Part shown: positions 57,016 through 64,000 of the stretch, piece after piece
Layout: every line of letters starts with the position of its first letter
Numbering within the stretch: position 1 is the stretch's first letter
Assembly (NCBI GenBank): GCA_963818445.1
Contig: CAWFSG010000017.1
Coordinates: 124,001 to 188,000, forward strand
Direction: 5' to 3'
DNA length: 64,000 nucleotides
Source: Prado023 sp963818445
Lineage (GTDB): Bacteria; Actinomycetota; Actinomycetes; S36-B12; CAIYMF01
Notes under the pieces: generated by a model
Told to the model about the DNA's origin: nothing
The model's input: only the letters and a program-made list of their open reading frames with translations
The model's database searches: none
Program-made: the position numbers and the translations under genes

Positions 57016-58448
57016 GCGCTGCGCCCCTGCATGAGCTCGGCGCGCTCGAGGCGGCGGCCCTCATGGCCGAGGGCCGGCTCACCAGCGTCGACCTGGTGGA
57101 GCACCTGCTGGCGCGGATCGAGCAGCGCGAGCCGACGCTGCGAGCGTTGATCGCCGTCCACCCGGAGGCCCTCGACCAGGCGCGGGCAGCCGATGCCCGC
57201 AGGGCCGCGGGGCAGGCGCTCAGTGGACTTGACGGAGTCCCGGTCATCATCAAGGACAACATCGAGTGCCTCGGCCTGCCGGGCACCGTCGGGTCGCTGG
57301 CCATGGTCGGGTCCCCTGCTGAGCGTGATGCGCCCATGGTCGCCCGGCTGAAGTCGGCGGGGATGGTCGTCCTGGCTGCGTCGAACCTCTCGGAGTGGGC
57401 CAACTTCCGCGGCCGGCACTCCACCAGCGGCTGGTCGGGCGTGCGCGGCCTCACGGACAGCCCGTGGAAGTCCGGGCATTCGGTGGGCGGCTCCTCATCG
57501 GGATCCGGTGCGGCCCTGGCAGCCCGGTACGCACCCCTGGCGGTCGGGACCGAGACCGATGGCTCGATCACGTGCCCCGCCTCACTCTGCGGGGTGGTGG
57601 GGCTCAAGCCGACGGTGGGCACGGTCCCGGTCGAGGGGGTGGCGCCGATCGCTGCCAGCCATGACTCGCCGGGACCGATGGGGCGCAGCGTGGCCGACGT
57701 CGGCGCCCTGCTCGCGGTCCTCGCCGGCCAGCCGATCGCCGCCCTCGATGATCCGGACCGGGAGCGCCGCCGACGCTATGTCCTGGGGGTCCCGGGGTCC
57801 TGGCTGTCCGGCGACCCGGCAACGGACGACCTCTTCGCACGGACCGTCGAGAGACTCCGGGCCGCGGGCATGACCGTCCTCGACGTGGAGGCCGCCAGCG
57901 CCGACCAGCAGAGCGCCGACGATGAGGTCGCCGTGCTGGTCCATGAGATGTCCGACGACCTCGACGCGTACCTCGCCTCCCGTCCGGGTACCGGACCGAC
58001 CTCGATCGCCGCGGTGGTGGCGTTCAACGCCGCTCACGCGAACGAGGAGCTGGCCCATTACGGCCAGGAGTACTTCGAGGCGGCCGTGGCCAGCGGCGGC
58101 CGGTCGGCGCCCGAGTACGCCGCGGCCCGGGCCCGCAACCTCGCCTGGGCTGTCGATGCCGTGCTCACCCCGGCGTTCGCCCACGGGGTCGATGCGCTGA
58201 TCTCCCCGGCCTACGGGCCGGCGTGGCGCAGCGAGCTGGTGGGCGGGGACTCGTTCACCGGCGGCCTGGTCACCTCGGCCCCGGCGATCGCGGGGTGGCC
58301 GATCCTCACGCTGCCCATCGGCCTGGTCGACGGGCTGCCCGTCGGGCTGAGCATCGTCGGCCCGGAGCATGGGGAGGACGCCCTGCTGGCCATCGGGGGG
58401 GCGGTCGAGGCGGCCGTGGGCTGGTCGCAGCGCCCACCGGAGGCGTGA
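57012..58448 (+). CDS. Amidase-signature hydrolase
   Basis: 478 residues. The Ser-cisSer-Lys triad is visible: Lys81 in VIIKDN, the Gly/Ser loop GGSSSGSG at 158-165, and the nucleophile Ser near 184 in TDGSITCP. The family includes GatA, but here there is no GatB or GatC nearby and the length and ends fit a free-standing amidase such as those acting on aliphatic or aryl amides. GTG start overlapping the ABM stop. Confidence 0.92.
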   Translation: MSAAPLHELGALEAAALMAEGRLTSVDLVEHLLARIEQREPTLRALIAVHPEALDQARAADARRAAGQALSGLDGVPVIIKDNIECLGLPGTVGSLAMVGSPAERDAPMVARLKSAGMVVLAASNLSEWANFRGRHSTSGWSGVRGLTDSPWKSGHSVGGSSSGSGAALAARYAPLAVGTETDGSITCPASLCGVVGLKPTVGTVPVEGVAPIAASHDSPGPMGRSVADVGALLAVLAGQPIAALDDPDRERRRRYVLGVPGSWLSGDPATDDLFARTVERLRAAGMTVLDVEAASADQQSADDEVAVLVHEMSDDLDAYLASRPGTGPTSIAAVVAFNAAHANEELAHYGQEYFEAAVASGGRSAPEYAAARARNLAWAVDAVLTPAFAHGVDALISPAYGPAWRSELVGGDSFTGGLVTSAPAIAGWPILTLPIGLVDGLPVGLSIVGPEHGEDALLAIGGAVEAAVGWSQRPPEA

Positions 58449-58611
58449 GGACAGGCACCCCGGGAACGACACAGCCGATGGACCCGGACCGCGCAGGACC
58501 ATCGGCACCGCGTTTGGGTACCTCCTCCTGTTGGCCGGGAATGCCGATGCGGCAGGCTATGTCCTGTGCGCCCGCTCGGGGCGCGCCAGGATCAGACGGA
58601 GTGCACATCCC

Positions 58612-60444
58612 ATGACTGTCCCCGGACTCGAGAATCCGCCCACCGAGAACAAGAAGCTACTGGAATGGGTCGAGCAGGTCGCCAGCCTCGCCCAGCCCGA
58701 CCGCGTCGAGTGGTGCGACGGCTCCCAGGAGGAGTGGGATCGCCTGACCCAGCTGATGGTCGACGAGGGCATGGCAACCCGCCTGAACCCGGAGCTGCGC
58801 CCCAACTCGTTCCTCTTCCGCTCGGATCCCTCCGACGTGGCCCGCGTCGAGGACCGCACCTACATCTGCTCACTCGATGAGCGCGACGCCGGCCCCACCA
58901 ACAACTGGCATGACCCGGTCATGATGCGCACCACGCTCAAGGGCCTCTTCGAGGGCTCCATGCGCGGACGCACGATGTACGTGATCCCGTTCTCCATGGG
59001 TCCCCTGGGCTCGCCGATCTCCGAGCTGGGCGTGGAGATCACCGACTCCCCCTACGTCGTGGTCAACATGCGGATCATGACGCGCATGGGCCAGGCCGCC
59101 CTGGACCTCATCGGCCCGGACGGCGACTTCGTGCCGGCCGTGCACTCGGTGGGCTACCCGCTCGCGGACCGGGATGGCAACACCCGCCCCGACCTCGCAT
59201 GGCCGTGCAATGAGATCAAGTACATCGTGCACTTCCCCGAGACCCGCGAGATCTGGTCCTTCGGCTCCGGCTACGGCGGCAACGCGCTGCTGGGCAAGAA
59301 GTGCTTCGCCCTGCGGATCGCCTCGGCGATGGCCCGCGATGAGGGCTGGCTGGCCGAGCACATGCTGATCCTCAAGCTCACGGGCCCGACCGGCGACGTC
59401 AACCACCTGGCCGCAGCCTTCCCGAGCGCCTGCGGCAAGACCAACCTCGCGATGCTCGAGCCCAGTGTGCCGGGCTGGAAGGTCGAGACGGTCGGCGACG
59501 ACATCTGCTGGATGCGCTTCGGCGAGGACGGTCGCCTGCACGCGATCAACCCGGAGGCCGGGTTCTTCGGCGTCGCGCCGGGGACGTCGATGAAGACCAA
59601 CGCGAACGCGATGCGCACCATGTGGGGCAACTCCATCTTCACCAACGTCGCGCTGACAGATGAGGGCGACGTGTGGTGGGAGGGCATGACCGACGAGGCG
59701 CCCGCGCACCTGATCGACTGGAAGGGACACGACTGGACCCCGGCGTCCCATGAGCCCTCCAGCCATCCGAACAGCCGGTTCACCACGCCGGCGTCCCAGT
59801 GCCCGATCATCGCCGACAACTGGGAGGACCCGGCCGGGGTGGCCATCGACGCCATCCTGTTCGGCGGCCGCCGCGCCACGAACGTCCCGCTGGTCAACGA
59901 GGCCCGCGACTGGGAGCACGGCGTGTTCATCGGGGCCACCGTCTCCTCGGAGATGACCGCTGCCGCGGTGGGTGGCCTGGGCCAGCTGCGCCGGGACCCG
60001 TTCGCGATGCTGCCGTTCTGCGGCTACAACATGGCCGACTACTGGGGCCACTGGCTCAAGGTCGGAGCCGCCACGACGCCGGAGAAGCTGCCCAAGGTCT
60101 ACCAGGTCAACTGGTTCCGCAAGGACGCCGACGGCTCGTTCCTCTGGCCGGGCTTCGGCGAGAACAGCCGCGTGCTGGCCTGGATCATCGACCGGGTCAA
60201 CGGTGTGGGCGCGGGCGTGGAGACCCCGATCGGCATCGCCCCGGCTCCGGGTGCGCTGTTCCTGGACGGCCTGGACATCTCCGAGGAGCAGCTGACCGAG
60301 CTGTTCTCCGTGGATCCGAACCGCTGGCTCTCGGAGTGCATCCTCACGGAGGAGTACTTCGGGCAGTTCGGTGATGCCGTCCCGGCGGCCATGTACGCCC
60401 AGCTGGAGGTCCTGCGCGAGGCCCTCGAGGCAGCCAAGGCCTGA
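58612..60444 (+). CDS. pckG: Phosphoenolpyruvate carboxykinase, GTP-dependent
   Basis: Converts oxaloacetate and GTP to PEP, the first step of gluconeogenesis. 610 residues, standard. The P-loop FPSACGKTNLAM is at about 268-279. Other motifs: RTYICSLDERDAGPTNNW with substrate Arg, VIPFSMGPLGSP, FGGRRATNVPLV with the active Arg, and FLWPGFGENSRVLAWI. Start at ATG 58612 fits the family N-terminus. Flanked by its own promoter gap (163 bases) and a strong terminator. Confidence 0.98.
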   Translation: MTVPGLENPPTENKKLLEWVEQVASLAQPDRVEWCDGSQEEWDRLTQLMVDEGMATRLNPELRPNSFLFRSDPSDVARVEDRTYICSLDERDAGPTNNWHDPVMMRTTLKGLFEGSMRGRTMYVIPFSMGPLGSPISELGVEITDSPYVVVNMRIMTRMGQAALDLIGPDGDFVPAVHSVGYPLADRDGNTRPDLAWPCNEIKYIVHFPETREIWSFGSGYGGNALLGKKCFALRIASAMARDEGWLAEHMLILKLTGPTGDVNHLAAAFPSACGKTNLAMLEPSVPGWKVETVGDDICWMRFGEDGRLHAINPEAGFFGVAPGTSMKTNANAMRTMWGNSIFTNVALTDEGDVWWEGMTDEAPAHLIDWKGHDWTPASHEPSSHPNSRFTTPASQCPIIADNWEDPAGVAIDAILFGGRRATNVPLVNEARDWEHGVFIGATVSSEMTAAAVGGLGQLRRDPFAMLPFCGYNMADYWGHWLKVGAATTPEKLPKVYQVNWFRKDADGSFLWPGFGENSRVLAWIIDRVNGVGAGVETPIGIAPAPGALFLDGLDISEEQLTELFSVDPNRWLSECILTEEYFGQFGDAVPAAMYAQLEVLREALEAAKA

Positions 60445-60455
60445 GCGAACGACCA

Positions 60456-60490
60456 CGACCGCCCGGCGCCCCAGGGGCGCCGGGCGGTCG
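60456..60490 (+). terminator. Strong hairpin after pckG
   Basis: A near-continuous palindrome: 17-base arms (60456-60472 and 60474-60490) centred on one A, core GGCGCCCC/GGGGCGCC. No T-run. It starts 12 bases after the pckG stop and should terminate it before argF. Confidence 0.75.
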
Positions 60491-60520
60491 CGCGTGCGAG
60501 CCGGATGGGAGGATCAGGGG

Positions 60521-61534
60521 ATGAATGATGCTGCCGTTGACCTTCGCGGGCGTGACTTCCTTCGGGAGGCCGACTTCACCGCAGCCGAACTCGACTCCCT
60601 GATCGACCTGGCCGGCGTGCTCAAGGCAGACCGAGCCGCGGGCCGTGAGCGGCAGCGCCTGTCCGGTCGGGTGATCGCCCTGGTCTTCGAGAAGACCTCC
60701 ACCCGCACCCGGTGCGCGTTCGAGGTGGCGGCCTACCACCAGGGCGCGCACGTGACGTTCCTGGACCCGGGGGCCTCGCAGATGGGGCACAAGGAGTCCG
60801 CGGCGGACACCGCGGCGGTGCTGGCCGGCATGTACGACGCCATCGAGTTCCGCGGGTCGGACCACGCGATCGTCGAGGAGCTGGCCGCTGCGGCCGACGT
60901 GCCGGTGTACAACGGGCTGACCGACACCTGGCACCCGACCCAGATGCTCGCGGACTTCCTCACCATGCGCGAGCACAGCGGTGGGGCCCCCTGGTCGGAC
61001 GTGAGCCTGGCCTACATCGGTGACGCCCGCTACAACATGGGCAACTCGATGCTCGTGATGGCCGCGATCATGGGTGCGGACGTGCGGATCGTCGCCCCGA
61101 AGGAGCTGTGGCCGGCCCAGGACATCCAGGCGCTGGCCCGCGAGCGGGCGACCGCCAGCGGGGCGCGCATCCTGCTCACCGAGGACGCGGCCGAGGGCGT
61201 CGCGGGTGCGCAGTTCGTGCACACCGACGTCTGGGTCTCGATGGGCGAGCCGAAGGACGTGTGGGACGCCCGGGTCGAGATGCTGCGGCCCTACCGGGTG
61301 GACTCCGCGCTCATGGCCGCCACCGGGCGCGCTGACGCCCGGTTCATGCACTGCCTTCCTGCCTTCCACGACGCGCGCACGGAGGTCGGCCGGGAGGCTG
61401 CCGAGCGCTATGGGCTCGGTGACGGGATCGAGGTCTCCGACGAGGTCTTCCGATCAGCAGCCAGCGTCGTCTTCGCGCAGGCGCACAACCGGATGCACAC
61501 GATCAAGGCCCTCATGGTCGCCACCCTGGCGTGA
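60521..61534 (+). CDS. argF: Ornithine carbamoyltransferase
   Basis: 337 residues. Carbamoyl-phosphate binding motif STRTR at 60-64 (EKTSTRTRCAFEV), ornithine-binding loop GLTDTWHPTQMLADFLTM, and catalytic HCLPAFHD at about 276-283. It makes citrulline for arginine synthesis. No other arg gene is near, so a catabolic (arcB-like) role cannot be excluded. ATG 60521 with GGAGGATCAGGGG upstream. Confidence 0.95.
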   Translation: MNDAAVDLRGRDFLREADFTAAELDSLIDLAGVLKADRAAGRERQRLSGRVIALVFEKTSTRTRCAFEVAAYHQGAHVTFLDPGASQMGHKESAADTAAVLAGMYDAIEFRGSDHAIVEELAAAADVPVYNGLTDTWHPTQMLADFLTMREHSGGAPWSDVSLAYIGDARYNMGNSMLVMAAIMGADVRIVAPKELWPAQDIQALARERATASGARILLTEDAAEGVAGAQFVHTDVWVSMGEPKDVWDARVEMLRPYRVDSALMAATGRADARFMHCLPAFHDARTEVGREAAERYGLGDGIEVSDEVFRSAASVVFAQAHNRMHTIKALMVATLA

Positions 61535-61535
61535 C

Positions 61536-61556
61536 GGGCTCAGGGGTCATGAGCCC
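61536..61556. terminator. Weak hairpin between argF and whiB
   Basis: GGGCTCA and TGAGCCC arms with a 7-base loop, between convergent genes. Confidence 0.35.
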
Positions 61557-61617
61557 CGGACATGCAGCGACGCCCACTCCGCGGGGGAGGGGCGCCGGGG
61601 CAGGTGCTTTCGTGGGG

Positions 61618-61989
61618 TCAGGCGATCCCGAGGGCGACCGGGGAGACCGCCAGGGCGATCTCGTCGGCAGCAGCTGAGGCTCCCTCGCCGCGCTGGCGGG
61701 GGAAGTCCGTGAGGTCGATGCGCACGTAGACGCGCTCGCGCTCCTCCTCTGTCATGCCACCCCAGACGCCGTACGGCTCGCGGGCGCGGATCGCGTAGTC
61801 CGCGCACTCGACGCGCACCTCGCAGCGCGTGCACACCGCCTTCGCAGCCCGGTCGCGACGCAGGCGGGCCAGTCCTCGTTCGTTCTGCGGGTGGAAGAAG
61901 AGGTCCTGGTCAGCGCCGCGGCAGGCGCCCACCTCCTGCCATTCCCACGTCGCATCCATCGGGACCTGGGACAGGGGCTGCTGCGGCAT
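61618..61989 (-). CDS. WhiB-family iron-sulfur transcription regulator
   Basis: 123 residues. Cluster ligands are C23, C53, C56 and C62 (GACRGAD, VCTRCEVRVEC), and the GVWGG turn is at 74-78, followed by a basic region EEERERVYVR. WhiB proteins bind a redox- or NO-sensitive [4Fe-4S] cluster and the principal sigma factor. The short N-terminus and Leu/Ala-rich C-terminus do not allow assignment to one subgroup. A promoter can be seen: GTAGAC, 18 bases, TAACAT within the AT-rich stretch upstream. Confidence 0.95.
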   Translation of the reverse strand: MPQQPLSQVPMDATWEWQEVGACRGADQDLFFHPQNERGLARLRRDRAAKAVCTRCEVRVECADYAIRAREPYGVWGGMTEEERERVYVRIDLTDFPRQRGEGASAAADEIALAVSPVALGIA

Positions 61990-62355
61990 TGACTACTCCG
62001 TTCCGGGCCGTGGCCCGCGACGTGGAACTCGTTCTCCGGCAGTTGTGACGCGCTCTTCCGCTGGGCGGTCCCGGGGCGTTATGAGCCCTTGATCGGATTC
62101 GTCTGCGGTGCTCGACACGCTACTCACCGTGAAGGTCGATGTTATCCAATGAATAGATGAAAGTCTACTAGTACTAAATAACCAGTCCTCACGGAGTGTG
62201 CAGCTGACTCGCTCCCGCTGTCCCAGCAACGAGGATTTGCGGCGGCTCGCCAGCGCTCAATGCATCACTGTACGTCACCGGTAGGAGGGCGGGCCCTCAC
62301 GGGGGGTTCGCCGGTCCTCGTTGTGACGCAAGGTGATCGGCGTACCATTGGGGAC
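61990..62355. promoter_or_regulatory. Long divergent control region with AT-rich island (whiB / DUF3039)
   Basis: 366 bases without a gene. Bases 62134-62192 are only about one third G+C (ATGTTATCCAATGAATAGATG and CTAGTACTAAATAACC are parts of it), sharply below the rest. On the minus strand TAACAT is a good -10 box for whiB; on the plus strand the same island could drive the DUF3039 gene. Leader of whiB is therefore about 140 bases long. Confidence 0.5.
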
Positions 62356-62631
62356 ATGCCACTCGACCCCGATCCCCTGGACTCACCGGAGCTCTCCGGC
62401 GGCACCGCCGTGATGGAGCGGACCGAGAACACCGATGGCACGGGCGATCACGACCGCTTCGCCCACTACGTGCAGAAGGACAAGATCGTCGAGAGCGCAG
62501 TCATGGGGACCCCGGTGGTCGCACTGTGCGGCAAGGTGTGGGTGCCCGGTCGTGATCCCTCCAAGTACCAGGTGTGCCCGGATTGCCTGAAGGTGTACAA
62601 CGGCCTCCCAGCCGGAGGGGGCGACGAGTAG
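62356..62631 (+). CDS. DUF3039 family protein with zinc-ribbon-like cysteines
   Basis: 91 residues. The family core is FAHYVQKDKIVESAVMGTPV, then ALCGKVWVPGRDPSKYQVCP-DCLKVY. CxxC (CPDC) and an upstream Cys in ALCGK could hold a zinc ion. Function unknown; widespread and conserved in actinobacteria. ATG 62356 fits the family and is preceded by TTGGGGAC. Confidence 0.92.
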   Translation: MPLDPDPLDSPELSGGTAVMERTENTDGTGDHDRFAHYVQKDKIVESAVMGTPVVALCGKVWVPGRDPSKYQVCPDCLKVYNGLPAGGGDE

Positions 62632-62786
62632 TCGCCGGGAGACGGCGCCGCCACTAAGGACGGCTCATCCATCGGCTAAGGCGGCGCGGCACCACCGGAT
62701 GTGCGGCTCTGCGGCCGCCCGCGCGTGGCATCATCGACCCGGGGTGAGGGGCCGGCGGGGCCTGGATCGAGTGCGGGAGGTGCGGG

Positions 62787-64000
62787 GTGCAGCCGGACGT
62801 CGGGAGGGTGCCGGACGCCGCCCCGCATGCGCTTCGCCCGGTCCTGGTCATGGCGATGGCACTGACGCTGCTCCTCGGCGTGCTCACCCCGGCGGACCGG
62901 GCGGCAGCCGTCGACCCGACCCCGACCCCGCTTGTGACGGGCTGGCTGCCCAGCTGGGCCACCGACACTGCTCTGGCGGGGGTCGAGGGCAACGCCGACC
63001 TCATCGGTGAGGCGTCCCCCTTCTGGTACACGGCCAAGGCCTCGGGAAGTGCTGTCAGCGTGACGACGGCCGTGAGTCCGGACACGGTGGCCCGCGTCCT
63101 GGCCAGCCTGCGGGACAGGGGGATCGCGGTCATCCCGTCGGTCGCAGACGGGTCCGCGGCCAAGGCGATGGCCGGCGTCCTGCGGGATCCGGTTGCGCGC
63201 GCAGCCCACGTCAACCAGCTCGTGGAGCTGGTCGTGGCCAACGGCTTCGACGGGATCGAGCTCGACTACGAGAAGTTCGCGTTCTCCGATGGAGCCTCGA
63301 CCTGGCCCGCGACCCGCCCCGCCTGGGTCGCGTTCGTCACTGAGCTGGGCACTGCGCTGCATGGTGCTGGCAAGCGGCTGGCCCTGGCGGTCCCGCCCAT
63401 GTATGACGGGACCTACACGTCGAGCAGCGGCTACTGGGTCTATGACTACGCCGGCGTGGCCCCCGTGGTCGACTCACTGCGGATCATGACCTACGACTAC
63501 TCCGTCTCCCGGCCGGGGCCGATCTCGCCGCTGTCGTTCATCCGGCGCACCATGTCCTACGCCGTCACGGCCTTCCCGGCCGCGCGGATCCGCATGGGGC
63601 TGCCGGCCTACGGACGGCTCTGGACGGCTCGTCGTGCTGATGGGACCCCCTCGATCACCGGGACGTGCCCGACCAGCGGGGTGCCCGGCACGACCAGCTT
63701 CACGACGGCCACGGCCATGACCTACCTGACCTCGGTGGCAGGGGCCGCGCCCACGCTGCGCTACGACGATCCGTCCGGCGAGATGGTCGCCACCTTCGCC
63801 AAGGAGTACGCAGGCGTCGATGCCGCCGGCAACGCCACCTCCTGCGTGGTCGATCACGAGGCCTGGTGGGTCGAGTCCCGCGGCGTGGCTGCCCGAATGC
63901 CGCTGGTCACGGAGTACGGCCTCGCCGGTGTGGCCGCCTGGCACCTCGGCGGGGTGGACCCGGACTCGTGGGCCGCGATGCGGGCGTTCGCCGCAGGGAT
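62787..64000 (+). CDS. Secreted glycoside hydrolase family 18-like protein (3' end outside window)
   Basis: 404 codons visible, frame open to the end. GTG start with GGAGG six bases upstream. A signal peptide (VLVMAMALTLLLGVLTPADRA) should direct export, with cleavage near AAAV. The catalytic motif DGIELDYE (near residue 155) ends in the GH18 acid Glu. MTYDYS (about 235) and GLAGVAAWHLG near the end are further TIM-barrel strands. The variant resembles the SleL/YaaH branch that acts on N-acetylglucosamine in cell walls rather than classical chitinases. Substrate not settled. Confidence 0.88.
   Translation, partial: MQPDVGRVPDAAPHALRPVLVMAMALTLLLGVLTPADRAAAVDPTPTPLVTGWLPSWATDTALAGVEGNADLIGEASPFWYTAKASGSAVSVTTAVSPDTVARVLASLRDRGIAVIPSVADGSAAKAMAGVLRDPVARAAHVNQLVELVVANGFDGIELDYEKFAFSDGASTWPATRPAWVAFVTELGTALHGAGKRLALAVPPMYDGTYTSSSGYWVYDYAGVAPVVDSLRIMTYDYSVSRPGPISPLSFIRRTMSYAVTAFPAARIRMGLPAYGRLWTARRADGTPSITGTCPTSGVPGTTSFTTATAMTYLTSVAGAAPTLRYDDPSGEMVATFAKEYAGVDAAGNATSCVVDHEAWWVESRGVAARMPLVTEYGLAGVAAWHLGGVDPDSWAAMRAFAAG

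Overview
The window is a stretch of high-GC (roughly 70% G+C) actinobacterial chromosome. Genes that are typical of Actinomycetes fix this: a WhiB regulator, BldC with DUF3073 beside purM, DUF3039, DUF2505, a wax-ester/diacylglycerol acyltransferase, GTP-dependent PEP carboxykinase, the 1600-residue NAD-glutamate dehydrogenase, and the order prfB - ftsE - ftsX - M23 peptidase - smpB - ssrA (tmRNA). No phage, transposase, CRISPR array or plasmid module was seen. Most of the window is ordinary housekeeping DNA. I cannot name the genus.

Layout. 0.4-3.4 kb: monomeric isocitrate dehydrogenase and a VapBC toxin-antitoxin pair with a double operator. 3.4-10.6 kb: exonuclease III, an Ala/Ser/Pro-rich unknown protein, a CNNM/CBS membrane protein, trpS, a 2H-phosphoesterase/GNAT fusion, a spermidine-synthase-like protein and a thioredoxin behind a CsoR-like palindrome. 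10.7-16.7 kb: an ECF sigma factor with a DUF4349 membrane protein, phosphoglucomutase, an LCP ligase and DUF4126. 16.9-26.6 kb: purine synthesis (purS-purQ-purL, then purF-purM) split by a few other genes, ending in DUF3073 and BldC. 27-33 kb: MATE pump, small membrane proteins, a GlxA-type regulator, NUDIX, a cluster of very small genes behind a predicted iron-repressor-controlled promoter, and a tRNA-Glu/Asp/Phe operon. 33-42 kb: lipid enzymes, two START-like proteins and NAD-glutamate dehydrogenase. 42-48.8 kb: prfB, a sulfotransferase-like protein, ftsEX, M23 peptidase, smpB and tmRNA. 49-54.4 kb: M20 amidohydrolase, MFS exporter, a DUF1918-DUF1876 fusion, and two tandem Rpf-like secreted muralytic proteins, each with a CRP-type site and a long structured leader. 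54.5-64 kb: a eukaryote-like double-length phosphofructokinase, monooxygenase, amidase, PEP carboxykinase, ornithine carbamoyltransferase, WhiB, DUF3039 and a secreted GH18 protein cut by the window end.

Functional links. Isocitrate dehydrogenase, NAD-glutamate dehydrogenase, PEP carboxykinase, phosphofructokinase and phosphoglucomutase cover central carbon and nitrogen metabolism. FtsEX and the M23 peptidase form a divisome hydrolase unit; smpB and ssrA form the trans-translation unit. 

Quality caution. Several otherwise well conserved genes (purL with three, the sigma factor, DUF4349, and the gene at 4327-5508 with two) carry apparent one-base frame shifts at or near short G/C runs. Nearly all are insertions. 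This looks like uncorrected sequencing error rather than gene decay, so those coordinates should be read as the span of a frame-disrupted gene. The most unusual material is the iron-box small-gene cluster at 31.5-32.4 kb, a 98-bp palindromic element present twice (20.4 and 48.2 kb), and the paired Rpf-like genes with their leaders.
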